A DNA stretch of 64,000 bases from Nageia nagi (taxonomy: Eukaryota > Pinophyta): NCBI GenBank assembly GCA_050084985.1, contig JBITNC010000001.1, forward strand, positions 208,816,001-208,880,000, written 5' to 3'. The translations under genes were made by a program, and so were the position numbers. Of this stretch, positions 22,128 through 34,515 are shown piece after piece. The notes below the pieces were generated by a model. That model was not told the DNA's origin. It did no database searches and saw only the letters and a program-made list of their open reading frames with translations. Every line of letters begins with the position of its first letter. The stretch's first letter is position 1.

Positions 22128-24058
22128 TAAGGCCTAAGAATTATATAAAAAGATGAATATAATGATAGTTTCATGGAATACAATGATAATAGGATATGCA
22201 CAAATTTGAGTTTTTAAAAAAGGCTCTATAGAATTTTAAGTAGATGTATTTATCATATGTAAAGATAAACTCTATATCCTTTTCTAGCATTCTTCTAGCA
22301 TGTGTTGCCACAAGCTCTAGAAGAAAGTATGAACATCCATCAAAGAGTAGTTGAAAATGATTTTGCATCAAACATTTTAGTTGTGAAAGCCCTAATAGGA
22401 ATGTATACAGAATGTAGAAAAATACACAAGGCATAAGAATTGTTTAACACTATGTAGAAACAATTTTAAGGAATGTAATGTAGGATATGCATAAAATTAG
22501 TTTTTTAAAAAGACTCTTGAGACTTTTAAGAAAATGTAATTATTGAATGTAAAACCAAACTCTATAACCTTTGTTGACATTCTTACAACATGTGACACCA
22601 TGTGAGCTCTAGAAGAAGGTAATGATATCCATCAAAGACTAGTTAAAAATGGTTTTACATTAAATTTCATAGTTGTTAAATCCCTAATAGGCATGTATGT
22701 AAAATATAGAAGCATAGATAAGGATCTAGAATTATTTGATAACTGCATTATGCAAATATAGCTTCATGGAATGCAATGATTATAGGATATGAACAAAGTA
22801 TGTTTTATAAAAAGACTCTAGATACTTACAAGCAAATGCAATTATCAAGTGTAAAACTAGATTATATAACATTTTCTATCATTCTTATAGCATGTACTAG
22901 AGATCTACAAGAAAGTAAGGACATACATTAAAGAGTAGTTGACAATGATTTTGTTTTAGATGTTATGGTTGTGACTATCTAGATAGACATGTATGCAAAA
23001 TGTAAAAGCATAGATAAGGCTCTTGAATTATTTTACAAGATTTATAATGAAAAGATAATTTCAAGGACTACAATGATATTCAATGCATAAATATAAATAC
23101 TAGCAACAACCAATTCATACAAATATATTAAAAATAGTGTTATGGATACAACTTTACTATCTAAATATGAATTCAAGTATATGGATGTGAAGCTATCTTC
23201 AAGGATCTTTGAGCTTCATTATCAAGATGCTCATAAGACCTAAGTTGGATTTTGGATGTCTCTACTTTATTATTGTATATCACATAAGAATGTAGGAATA
23301 GGGAAATTTATTACAATAATCCTTTTTTGTTAGATCCTAAATATGCTCCATATTATGTTATTCTATCAAATATTTATGTCAAAGTGGATAACTAGGATGA
23401 TTTTCAAAGAGTAAGGATATTGATGAAAGATAAAGGAATAAATAAGACATATGGATGTATTTGGGTTGAAGTTTATAAATAGATACATGCTCTTATTATA
23501 GGATATGTATCACAACCATAAAACATAGGAGATCTATGAAAAATTGGAGAAATTATCTAGTGAGATGAAGGTAATGGGGTATATTCCAAATACAATATAT
23601 GTATTGCATGATGTGGAGGCTAATGATAAAGAATTACTTCTCCATCATCATAGCAAAAAGCTATGAATTACATTCAATATGTTAAAGAATCCCCTCAAAC
23701 CTATTATTAGAGTTATTAAGAAACTTTGAGTATGTAATGACTACCATACTGTAACTAATTTTTTCTTGAATATTGTTGGAAGGGATACTATTATGAGGGA
23801 TGCAAACAAATTTCATCATTTTAAATATGGAGAATATTTGTGAGTGCCTTGATAAACATGTATTAAAAATGTAAAAAAACACACAAGGCTTGATAATTGT
23901 TTGACAAAATGAATGATGTAAATAGAGTTTCATGAAATGAAATGATTGAGGATATGTAGTTCATGAATACAATAAGGACTCCCTTTAACTCTTTTATCAA
24001 ATGAAGCACTTGGAACCAACTCTAACAACATGACCTTTTTATATATTCTACTTGCATT
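22128..24058 (+). pseudogene. PPR-DYW pseudogene, second segment, copy A
   Basis: PPR motifs continue with frameshifts (GMYTECRKIHKA-type, then IDKDLELFD, then SIDKALELFYK around 22990-23040). An E-type region follows at 23330-23480 (APYYVILSNIYVKVD, VRILMKDKGINK, GCIWVEVYK) and then a DYW domain to ~23848. The deaminase HSE motif reads HSKK, the CxxCH motif reads CNDYH, and the domain stops at FHHFKYGEYL instead of reaching GDYW. A further PPR helix (VSALINMY, KTHKA) is fused directly after it, so this is a chimera of two PPR genes. It ends abruptly at 24058 where copies A and B diverge. Confidence 0.85.
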
Positions 24059-24545
24059 CAACCACATAATCCACTTGTCAAATTATGTAATCCACTTATC
24101 AAATTAGAAGGAAATAAAAATAAATGAAGAGTAATCAAAGATCAGCTTGTTATGGGGTCTTAGAGATTAATAAAGAGAAAGGAAATTTAGCATATTATTA
24201 TGATTACTCATATAAACATTGATGATCAAGCCAAAGAGATTACATCAAATCATTTTCCATAAACTAAGAATAAAAATATGCTTATAATCCCTCATAAAGT
24301 AGACACAAAAGTAATAGGTCAAACAAATAAGGTTAATGAGATCAACTTCATAAATAGAACCATTCCTAATAAAATCAACCAGTCTACTAACAATAGCACA
24401 TATGTTAAGAAATATACATGAAAATGGGTTATGCAATTTTTCTCTTCTCTAAACTTCTTTGGATTATGCAATTTTTCTCTTCTCAAGACTTCTTTAGATT
24501 ATGCAATTTCAATATTTTTTATTACATATCCAAAGAGGGACAAAA
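24059..24545 (+). other. Internal 3' tail of a truncated LTR element
   Basis: This differs from copy B, which continues the PPR gene here. The last ~125 bp (two direct copies of an attatgcaatttttctcttc-type segment, then aaagagggacaaaa before the LTR) match the internal 3' end of the composite element, so this is retrotransposon interior 5' of an LTR. No coding match; the 63-codon minus frame 24245-24436 is unsupported. Confidence 0.55.
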
Positions 24546-25275
24546 TGTAGATGCCTAAAAATGATTTATTATTTACTTAATAAATCATATTTAGCACATT
24601 GAATGATTAAAAGTCAATAATGTATAAATCAAGATAAAATGCTATTATATTGCAACACCATGTGCTAGGACCAATGTAATATCATATACCATGGTTTATA
24701 TTTTAAAGTTATATTGAATATTGAATGATGTTTATTATTTCTATGTGTTAGCTTTCACTCCTTTCTATTTTCTTGTAGGTTATAAATATGGAAGTGAAGG
24801 TTGACATCCTTATCGGATCTCTTTGATAGGTGGTTGTCTCAAACATAAAACATATGGTGTCTTTTTATGCCACTTATCTTGAGAATTTCTTATACTCTTA
24901 ACTTTGTTATCTCTCTCTTGCATGCAACATCAAATTGCCCTTCCTATGCTATCAATAGTGTGCCATTTCTATGCAACCAATGGCATGCATCTTCTAGATT
25001 GAGAGGTCCAAATTTTGGGGAATGGATCATACATCCATTATAGAGAATATCTATTGAGAGCTCATCTTAAATTCAATCACAATCCTTAGGAGATTCATTC
25101 CTATTTTATTTTAAGGATAGTATACAAACTAGCTATATGCCTCATTCTATATTAGGTTTATATGTTTCATGTATATTTCTTATAATCTAGTATAGAGTTA
25201 TTATTCATTGTATTAGTAGACCAAAATTTATTTATTTGTGTATGTATTTAGTATTTACATATTTTTGGGTCTACA
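24546..25275 (+). repeat. LTR (3') of truncated element, composite-element family
   Basis: A 730-bp LTR starting TGTAGATGCC and ending GGGTCTACA, with perfect TGTAGA/TCTACA inverted ends and a polypurine tract immediately upstream. It aligns in reverse complement with 2064-2813 and 28240-28989. No 5' partner on its left side is in the window. It abuts LINE sequence at 25276. Confidence 0.8.
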
Positions 25276-27254
25276 ACATCCCTACTCTATTAGTAGTTTA
25301 CTATTTTCCCTGATTAAAGTACATTTTGCATAGTATATCCTTTTTTAAAAACTTAACTTTTTACCAATTTTTATTTCCTTTCCAAACCAATAGGGGAATT
25401 AGGGATACTTGAATACAAACATCAAGGTATTTCTCTATGTGCTAAATGGATTATTTGTACCCTTTAAGGTAATCAATCTTAGAAAATCTTAGTTTGACTC
25501 TTTATTTCTACTAGTATTCCCCTTAACCATCAAGAATGTTGAGGTATTGATATTCCTTTGCTTCTCACTCCTTTGGTTTCCATCAAGATCCAAGGCTCCT
25601 TTATTATTAGAAGCATCTAGAAATCTTGGTAACATCTTACTCCTTGGCTTCACTAAAAAGGATCTAATTTTTGTAAGGGGCTATCTTTTAAATTTATGAA
25701 CATTTGGTGGTCCTATTGTTTAGCTTCCAAGGATTTCCCCTTGCACAAGTCTAATGGGTTCATGCCTTGATATTTCTCAAAAAAGGTATTTATTCCATCA
25801 TAAACTTCTTTCATTGGTAAACTAGATACTAGATTCTATAGGAATCCTTCAAGCATAATTTTAAGCTCAATAATGTAAACAAGGATACTTTTTATGTGGT
25901 TCTTAATGTTAGCCCCCATTATATGCTTCATAAAATTAGTATTTATTCCCTTATAATATGGTGGATGGATTGGCATTGGCATGTTGATACATCTTTTCTT
26001 AGCTACAAACCCTATATGGGTTACAATTGGATTTCCTCTTTTTGGCCTATGGTGCCTAAGGTAAATGGACATTGGGACTTTATTTCCACTAATTCTCAAT
26101 GGAGATATCAATTTTGTAGTGTTTGGTCTTCCTATATTGAACCTAAATAAGCCATTTTTTCCTAGTCTTATGCATTAAGGGCTCCCTATCAGGACACATC
26201 TTCATTATATGGGAACTCTTAATCCTAAGTGTGCATTATGTAATAGTCCATAGTCTTTCCTCCACTTATTTTGGGAGTGTACAAGGTCTAGATAAGCTTA
26301 GTAATGGGTTTTTTCCCTTTTTCTCCCCTTTTTTTATCTCTAGAGTTTCTTGGTGTCAAGTCCTTCTAGGGGATTTTATTACTTTTTTCATACCCTTTTT
26401 TAAGGTTTGGTAGATTTTTTGGGTCATTTTGTTCTTCAATATATGGAAAATACATAACATAATTATTTTCATGAATCATAGTTCATCCATCTTATTTGGC
26501 CTCCCTGATAAATTAAAAAAAAAATAATGATGTTTAGCTATAGATTATTTCATAAGCTAATAAGGTTATAGTGAAATTGGATAACCTCTGAGATTTATTG
26601 GCTCATTAGGCTAAGGCTCCTTACACTATTAGTCAAGTTCCTTTTTACCATAGCTATTAGAGTCACTCTTTCTCTTGCTCTTAGATGTTACCCCCTTCCC
26701 ATATTTTACATACTTTTATGAATGTGATATGTTCTTTTGGTCATCATTGGTCTTAGCCCTAATCACCTAGAAAGAAGTTCAAGTGGTGGAGCTTATTCCT
26801 CCTACCATAATAGTGGGTGGGGTTATGACTAATTGAATTTCTCTCCTTTTACAAATAAACACCAATGCTAGACATCTATTGAAGTTAATGCTCCCTATGA
26901 TGGTTGGATCCCAGTCCTAGATAATAATTGGTAATCCATGAAAATTGAAAATGAGCATAGTTTGATGATTGGGCATAGTGTCCCTCATAATTAATCTTTA
27001 AATGACATGTCATTTTTATTCTTATTTTTCATGAGTTTTTATGATTTTGGTGACCTCATTTTGGTAGCTCTAGCCTCAAGCTATTAAATTTGGATTCTAG
27101 GTACTACTGGTGACCTTGGGATGTTCAATATGTTTTTTTAGTATTTTCTAATTATGGTTAATTTGAATCCATATGGGATGCATTAACTCCACCCACTTTT
27201 TTGTTTTAAGGAGTTTTTCATATTAATATAAAAATGGCTCTTTAATAAAAAAAA
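25276..27254 (+). mobile_element. LINE (plant L1-like) ORF2 C-terminal remnant, copy B
   Basis: Bases ~25400-25850 are a decayed LINE reverse-transcriptase C-terminal region. Bases 25896-26150 give an open stretch with the tryptophan-rich lead-in to zf-RVT (HWDFISTNSQWRYQFCSVWS). At 26155-26300 the zf-RVT domain itself follows (AIFSWLMH, LPIRTHLHYMGTLNPKCALC, HLFWECTRSR). The element ends in an A-run at 27247-27254. From 26173 on it is collinear with 1-1083. Stops throughout. Confidence 0.8.
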
Positions 27255-27676
27255 TACTGCATAGAATTTGGTCCCATATGGTCAATGCAAACATAGGCAC
27301 AAGATAATAGAATGATTCCAAACAAAATGAATATACAAAATGATAAAGGTATGAGCAAAGTACAATTAAGAGTTGATATGCTCTCTTCATACCTAGGTAT
27401 TAGGTTACTTGTAAGCCCTTCTCTAATGATAAAGGAAAGAGAAAATTACAACTATGAGTATTAAAAATAAGGCTTTTTCAAATACCCAATTAATATAGAT
27501 TTCTAGTTATGTTCACTTGACAATATGATGTCAACAATCAATAAAAATGTCTATTTGTACAAATATTTAATAACAAGACTTTTTAAAATAATGAAATGAA
27601 ATATGGTTTCCTTTATATATGAAAGAATGAATCATGTAATTATGTAAGAATCTTTAGATATTTCATTACTTTGCCT
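27255..27676. other. No gene seen; spacer, copy B
   Basis: AT-rich, collinear with 1084-1500; nothing recognised. Confidence 0.5.
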
Positions 27677-27965
27677 TCACTAATAATCTCCTTAAGAATA
27701 TTCTCCATGTTTGAAATGATGGAATTGATTTACATCCCTCACAATAATGTCCCTTATAATAATGTTGGATATAAACTCAATTGAAGTATGGAATTCATTA
27801 CATAATTAAATGTTCTTCATAACTCTAATAATGGTTCCAAGGGGAGTCATTAACAATTTGAATGCAATTGCAATCTTTTCACTATGTTGGTAGAGAAACA
27901 ATTTTTTTATTATCAACCTCCTAATCATGCAACATAGGTATTGTATTTGGAATATACCCTACTTC
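27677..27965 (-). pseudogene. PPR DYW domain, reversed fragment, copy B
   Basis: Counterpart of 1501-1795. The minus strand ends in the same GDY(TAG)TGA, so the loss of the terminal Trp came before the duplication. The palindromic joint with the plus-strand PPR fragment is at about 27965. Confidence 0.8.
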
Positions 27966-28239
27966 CTTTTACTCACTTAAAAAGAAAGTATTCTATAGAG
28001 AATTTTAAGCAGATAAAATTATCAGGTGTAAAACTAAATTTTGTAACATTTTCCAACATTCTTACAACATGCACCAAAGCTCTATAAGAAAGTATGGACA
28101 TACATAAAAGAGTATTTGAAAATGATTTTGCATTGGATGTTATGGTTGTGACTATCCTAATAGACATGTAAGAAAAATATGGAATCATAGAGAAGGATAC
28201 TAAATTATTTAACAAGATGCATAATTTGTTCTTTTTCAA
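27966..28239 (+). pseudogene. PPR protein fragment, copy B
   Basis: Counterpart of 1797-2063 with extra decay: a TAA replaces the Gln codon after CTKAL and another stop follows DMY. It is cut by the LTR at 28240. The 102-codon minus frame 27973-28281 is its antisense shadow. Confidence 0.8.
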
Positions 28240-28989
28240 TGTAACTATAGACCTTAAATTATGTAAAATAAGAATATACATAATAAATAAAATGATCTAC
28301 ATTATGAGAAGAAATGAACAATGTACACTACATTAGATTACAATAAATATACATGAAACACATGAACTTGATATGAAGTGTATATGCAATCCTCAATAAG
28401 AAGTAGCAATGGAGCTTTGAAGGATTGAGATAATATTTGTAACAAGCTTATGACATATATTTATTTGCGTGAATCAATAACATGACCACCAAAATTTGGA
28501 ATCCTCAATCTAGAATATGTACATCATTAGTAGCCTAAGATAGCCATGTTGTTTGCTATGTGAGATATGTTGAACTATGTTATACATAAAAGATAGAAAG
28601 TTCATAGCTCAGAGTATAATAATTTATCATAATAAATGTCATGTAAAGACATCATAGCTTGATGAATATTACAGTTGACAACCACCTATCAGAGATCTTA
28701 TCATATCAAAGAGTTCCAATATCTAGAGGTCAACCTATTCCACTCACATATATAGCCTGCAAGAACATAGAAATGAGTGAATTTCAACCTCTAGAAATGA
28801 TATAAACTTTTTTATATTCAATATATTTTAAAATATGAACCATGGTAAATGATATAGCATTTAATATAACACATGGCATTGCATTGTAATATTAATTTTA
28901 TCTTGATATTTGTAATATTGCAATAAGTCATTTAGAAATTCTAAATATAATTTATTAAATAAATAATAAATTATTTTTAGGCATCTACA
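28240..28989 (-). repeat. 3' LTR of composite element, copy B
   Basis: 750 bp, TGTAAC start and GCATCTACA end in plus orientation, pyrimidine tract following at 28990. Same length as copy A. Confidence 0.7.
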
Positions 28990-30732
28990 TTTTTCCCCAA
29001 TTTGGATATGAAATGAAAAGCTTAAAAATTACATAATCTAAAGAGGTTTAGAGAAGAGAAGTAAATTTTCAATAGTAAAATGGACTTCCCTTTTGTATTG
29101 ATATGTTGTTTTGCCCCTTTTATTCTTGAATTTCCCTTTCTCTAGCTTTTTAAGGGAATCAAGCCAAAAATTAGAGTCTTTATATGAGTAGAGCATCTTT
29201 ATGTGAATTCTACTCTCTCAAATAATACCTTTTTAAGAATAATCTAACATAATACCCACATAGATCACATCCTATTAAAGAATAATCAATTGAAAGAGCT
29301 AGGATGAAATAAATATGATATTCATTATGTCACTATGGTTGATATGACTCATAGTTCTATTTAACCATGACATATAGACTACTATGATTGCAAATCATAG
29401 TCTAAAAAGATCAATTTGATAAGGTCTTTTTTAATGCCTCAAGATTGGAACAATCATGATTATCAAGATGATAAGAATCTTTTTAATAACTAAATCTTGT
29501 AATAACCTATAATTGATAAGAGATTTTTCTCATGGAATGATCATGGCTTTAGAAATATTTGTTAGCATAATATTGAACAATATCATTTTATTCCTATTAA
29601 TATGCCAAATATTCATTGATCTTACATATCAACATTGCATATTTGATCTTATTGAATTGCTTGATTTCATTGAATTTTAAGTAAACCTACACAATTGACA
29701 ATGTGAGTTTCATAGAATTTATCAATCATATATTTTGTAGTTTTTTTCATCATTTTCATATAGTGCATATTTGTGAAATAATGTCATTTTAAAGTAGATA
29801 TTCAAATATTTTGTAACATGCCTCATTCATAATGTAATCATAATAAACACATGCCATTCGTAGCATGGAAATAGTCATATTAGATCTGCAAATATTAATG
29901 ATATACAAATTGAAAGAAAGTAATGACATTTTGCATAATAAAAACCATGAAAATATAATCATGCATTTCATAATATTTATCATATAAGCAATAAATTGAC
30001 CCTTTTTGACTTCACACACTTTTTGTCTAAGTAACAATCATATTGGCATGATATATATCTTTTTTCCTTAGTAAGAGTATCATACTATAACCAACATTTA
30101 AAATAATCCATAATTTTTATTATTTCATTCCACTAACTACATGATAACAATAGAATTATACTTTATGTGAAATATCAAATGAAATTATAAATTAAAATAA
30201 ATATTTTGATATTAACCATTGCAAAAACATTCATAAATTTGAAAATTAAAATTTGATATTTTCATTTAATCAAAATAGACTCTTATAAATTAAAATATTC
30301 ATATATCCATCAAGTAGCTTCCATTTTATGTACTTATTTAGATGTAATAAAAGTAAAATTGAAATATAACACTTGAATCTCTTCCTAATTTTGCACAAAC
30401 CATGTCATCAATGACATCCATTTATTATAACTAAACATTGAAAGTGGAATTACATTAACTTTTCCCTTAATGCATAATTTAAACATTCAAAAGCATCATT
30501 TTTATTATTTTTTAATTAGCATGCATTGGATTAAATCTTCATTATCCTATTTGCACATAATAGACTTCATGAATGCAGTAAAAGTGGTTTTTAAAAAAGA
30601 GGCATTTGGAAAGTAATATTTTTCTTAGCATTTTGCACACATGAGGTGTCATCTTCTAAGAATAAAATGTGATATTTGAAGGTAGTGACATTTTAACTAG
30701 GGTTAAGTAAATAATATTGAACAAAAAAGGAA
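28990..30732. other. Non-coding internal region, copy B
   Basis: Collinear with 2814-4609. AT-rich, no protein match on either strand; the 82-codon minus frame 29789-30037 has no support. Confidence 0.5.
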
Positions 30733-33112
30733 TTTGGGGGGAGTTGACCTATCATGTTCACTATTTATAATGCCATTTTTCTATAATGAGATTTGCAAAG
30801 ACTACCTCAGTGACATGTTTCCTCACCATTTAGTTGTTACAATTGAATTTGCTTATATGCATCTTGGCTTATATGGCAAACCAAGATTGGAATTTGGTAG
30901 AGATTCCACTATATAGATGCAAGGGGCATGTGGTAGAATTTATTCATAGCTTGCCATTCACCCATGAGGTAGGATTCACTTATTATTATCTTATCTTTCC
31001 AAATTTTTGATAATATCCTATGTATGAAATAATAAGGTGCCTTTGTTTTGGCCATTATTTTATGTGTTTTCCCCTAGTGAGGTAATTTTATTTCTTTTGC
31101 TTGATTTTATGAATTTTTATCTTGAATATTAACATGAATGCATATTACTTATGATCATTGGATAGTAAGTTTCATATACAAAGTGGTCCCATGTCAACAT
31201 TAGCATTGGAAAAGGCATGAGGGTGGAAATAGATGAATCATGAGAATGATATCCTCATGAAGTTTATGCTTAATAATTTATCCATTTATGGGAACATCCA
31301 ACAAGATATACCATTTCTTATAGCTCTACTAGAAATATGGGATCATGATACTAATTTCATCCACTTACACCCATGTGAAATAACGCTCACACTATTGGAT
31401 GTCTACAAGATATGGGGAGTTCCCATTCAAGGTTAGCTAGTTCATTTTTCCAAGGTATCAAATAATAATGAGAGACAATAGCTCTCATTATGGTTGATAG
31501 TTTGCTCCATTGGTTAGCACTTGAGGCTTATTATTACCTCCATAATTATTGCTTATATATGTATGGGTAAGATAACCTCTTCATTACCACTCAAATTGGT
31601 TTGGGTGGTATAGGATATATGTGTTGAGGGCATATGATTTTCATGGGAACCTTTAGTTTTGGCCCAACTCTACAAGGACCTATACAACTTTGTGAGTATT
31701 GATAATTTAACATCTCAATAGCCCATTTAGGTCTCCTCTAGGTATGGAGATATGATAATATTATCACCATTAAGCTAATGGGATTATAAAGTTTGAGGGA
31801 TGATCCCTTGGATATCACATTGACTTGTTAGATTTCTCAAGCTTATGGGTACAAGTACCCACATACTCTAGAGGTGAGGTAGAGGGATATAGATACACTC
31901 AATCCTATGAACATGGTATAAGTATCTTATGCAAATTTATTTTGGGAGGATGATGTCCACCAACATTCCTAGGTGAGGTAACCTTGCTTCCTCTAAATCT
32001 AGAGGAAATTAGTGGATACATACTTCCTATAGTAAGTATTATGCCAATTTGGAATTTGGTAGAAGTTTCCTCCTACCCCTACCACATATATAGGATAGAG
32101 AGAGATGCTCCACTAGGAGCAAACATCATATCAAGTTGGGTGGTCACTTAGGAAGAGCCTAGGACATTATACCCAACTACAAATATCTTAATGGTACTCA
32201 AAACTATGAGGGGATTCATGTCATGGTATAATCCCATGCATCTAGTCCTATTATGTTAGGATCCCACATCCTAACATTTTAATGTTAGTATTAGTATTTT
32301 ATTCAATTATTAGCCTATATTGTAATATTGTGATTGTAAGGGTGGGGCTTGATTTTGCATTACTATTAGGGTTAGGGTTAGTTTATTATAAATAGGTGGA
32401 AGTGTGTGGGGAAAGGCATATTGAACAATATTTTTTACCTTTGGAGTTGTAAGGAGGTAGCCCCCTTGAAGCGACCTATGATTCTATTACTATTTAGTAA
32501 AATCCTATCTTTATCTATTATTTGATGCTATTTTGAGTTCTATTTACTAGTGCATGCTTTGTTATTTCTAATAGATAGTTATGATTTTCTTATTTCAAAT
32601 AAATATTCATTTCATTTTTATAATATTTCCATATTTCATAATTGTATCATCATAACATATTAGGTATGGATGATGATGAGGAGGAGAAGGATATGGTGGT
32701 AGCTTTGAAGGGATATTTGGAAGAATACCTACATCAATTTAACAATCCTATGAATGAAATTCCTTTGCAAGGGGAACTAGGAGAGGAACCAATATTAGAA
32801 ACCCTAATCAAGGTTGTGCCACTAATGGAAATAGGTAACATACTTATGCATTTGTTACCTTTTAGGATATCATTTACAAGATTAGGAAGACTAACATGTG
32901 ATGGTTTATCATTTATTATATAGGGTGCTATTTAGGTTATAGCACTACAAGATGAGGTTGAGAGGCTCAAGCCTATTGAGGCATAAGTAGCCACTTTCTA
33001 TGATACACTATTAGCTAGAGATGCAAAAATGTTATCCATGGAGCAATCTCTTAAGAGGTTGCAAGAGAGGGTGGACATGCTTCCACTAAGATAGATCATA
33101 AAAATCAAGAAA
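30733..33112 (+). pseudogene. Plant mobile domain protein remnant, copy B
   Basis: This copy keeps a longer open piece of the diagnostic block. 31233-31436 reads MNHENDILMKFMLNNLSIYG, then FLIALLEIWDHDTNFIHLHP, then CEITLTLLDVYKIWGVPIQG, with the PMD hallmark of a His-Leu-x-x-Cys-Glu turn followed by TLxDVxxxxGxPIxG. The N-terminal NEICKDYLSDMFPHH and GLYGKPRLEFGRD pieces are at 30775-30905. The 3' part (32668-32923 and on) is an acidic segment and a heptad coil. A solo gypsy LTR splits it at 32254-32657, and stops or shifts occur throughout. Sense is opposite to the host retrotransposon. Confidence 0.7.
32254..32657 (+). repeat. Solo LTR of the gypsy family in PMD remnant
   Basis: A 404-bp LTR, TGTTAGGATC to TCATAACA. 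It is the same family as the nested gypsy LTRs and in the opposite orientation to them. It is flanked by a perfect 5-bp duplication TATTA (32249-32253 and 32658-32662). A TATA box TATAAATAG is at 32387-32395. No interior remains, so it came from LTR-LTR recombination. Copy A lacks it but has TGTTAGG at the site. Confidence 0.92.
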
Positions 33113-33465
33113 TTATTATTTTGAATAAAAAATATTGAAATGCATAGTGATTATTTATCATAAAATATCTACTCTTTAGGCTTTTATTTTTTTAATTTGC
33201 TATTTTTATAATCATTGGCCCAAGCCTAGGTATCCTCATTTTTTTGGTTTTATTTTTTTCTTATTCAGTTAGCTAAAATTTTATAACTTTGAAGTATTTT
33301 TTACATAAATTAGGCAAATATACCCCTTACCAAATTCACACCTTATTGCATATATTTTATAAATATTAATTTTCCCAAGAAATTTTCCCATTAGACTTAA
33401 GTTATATAGGAAAAAGAATGCAAATATAAAAGAAAAGAAGATTGTACTATAAGAGAAGAATACAA

Positions 33466-34130
33466 GTGACTTGTTACAAAAAAAAAAGTGACTTGTTATT
33501 GAAGATGATAATCTTGTTATTGAATATGAGCAACTTGTTACTAAATATGAATGACTTGTTCAAAATGAGTATTTTATTACTAAAGACAAGTGACTTGTTA
33601 CTAAACATGAGTAACTTGTTACTAAAGATGATTGACTTGTTACTAAAGATGAGTGAATTATTACTATAGATGAGAAACTTGTAACTAAAGATGAGAAACT
33701 TATTATTAAAGATGAGTGATTTATTAGTGAAGACCAAAGTCTTTTTAACTTAAGATGAGTCACTTGTTACTATAGATAAGTGACTTGTTACTACAAATGA
33801 GCAATTTGTTAATAAATATGAGGAACTTGTTAACGAAAATGAGAATCTTGTTACTGAAGATGAGTGATTTATTATTGAATATGAGAAACTTGTTATTAAA
33901 GATGAGTGACTTATTACTAAATATGAATAACTTATTACTCAAGATGAGTGAATTGTTACTAAACATAAGCAAGTTGTTATTAAAGATGAGAAACTTTATT
34001 ACTAAATATTAATGACTTATTATTAAATATAAGTGACTTGTTACTGAAGACAAGAAACTTATTGTCTAATATAAGCATCTTGTTACTAAACATGAGCATC
34101 TTATTACTAAAGATGAGTATCTAATCATTA
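33466..34130 (+). repeat. 21-bp minisatellite encoding leucine heptads, copy B
   Basis: Same unit and similar interruptions as 6962-7605. Plus frames of 75 codons (33442-33669 and 33785-34012) read SDLLLKM, SNLLLNM and SELLLNI variants. Units differ from neighbours by one to three changes. Confidence 0.9.
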
Positions 34131-34266
34131 TCAAGATTATCATTTGATATAAACTAATATTTCAAAGTCACATATAATTTTTACCCTTATTTAGAAAATA
34201 ATATCAACTAGCCAATTTTTTATAACATAGTTCTTAAAACTTTAAAATATTACCATTACTTCTACA

Positions 34267-34515
34267 ATGTTTTGTGATAAAATTGCTAAGATATCAAAAT
34301 TATTTTGCCACTATTTTATTTATTTTGATTCACTAAAATTTCTTATGCATAACCTTGAAAATAAATATGAGAGAAAAAAGACTTTATTAATAGCCTATAG
34401 GATTAGTACCAGTGAGGTATCAAGTGGAGTCTCCCTATCAGGACATAGTAGAGGGTCTAGGAGGACATCTAGGCCTAGCAAGATTGGTAGTAGTGGTAGT
34501 AGTAAATGGCACTAG
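34267..34515 (+). other. Small conserved open frame with Ser-rich tail, copy B
   Basis: 82 codons, unrecognised, counterpart of 7808-7993; the shared part is KYERKKTLLIAYRISTSEVS and the end SSGSSKWH. Located downstream of the PMD remnant and minisatellite on the same strand. Confidence 0.3.

Noticed and set aside
25836-26111. 91-codon minus-strand frame
   Set aside because: Shadow of the LINE zf-RVT lead-in read on the plus strand at 25896-26150.
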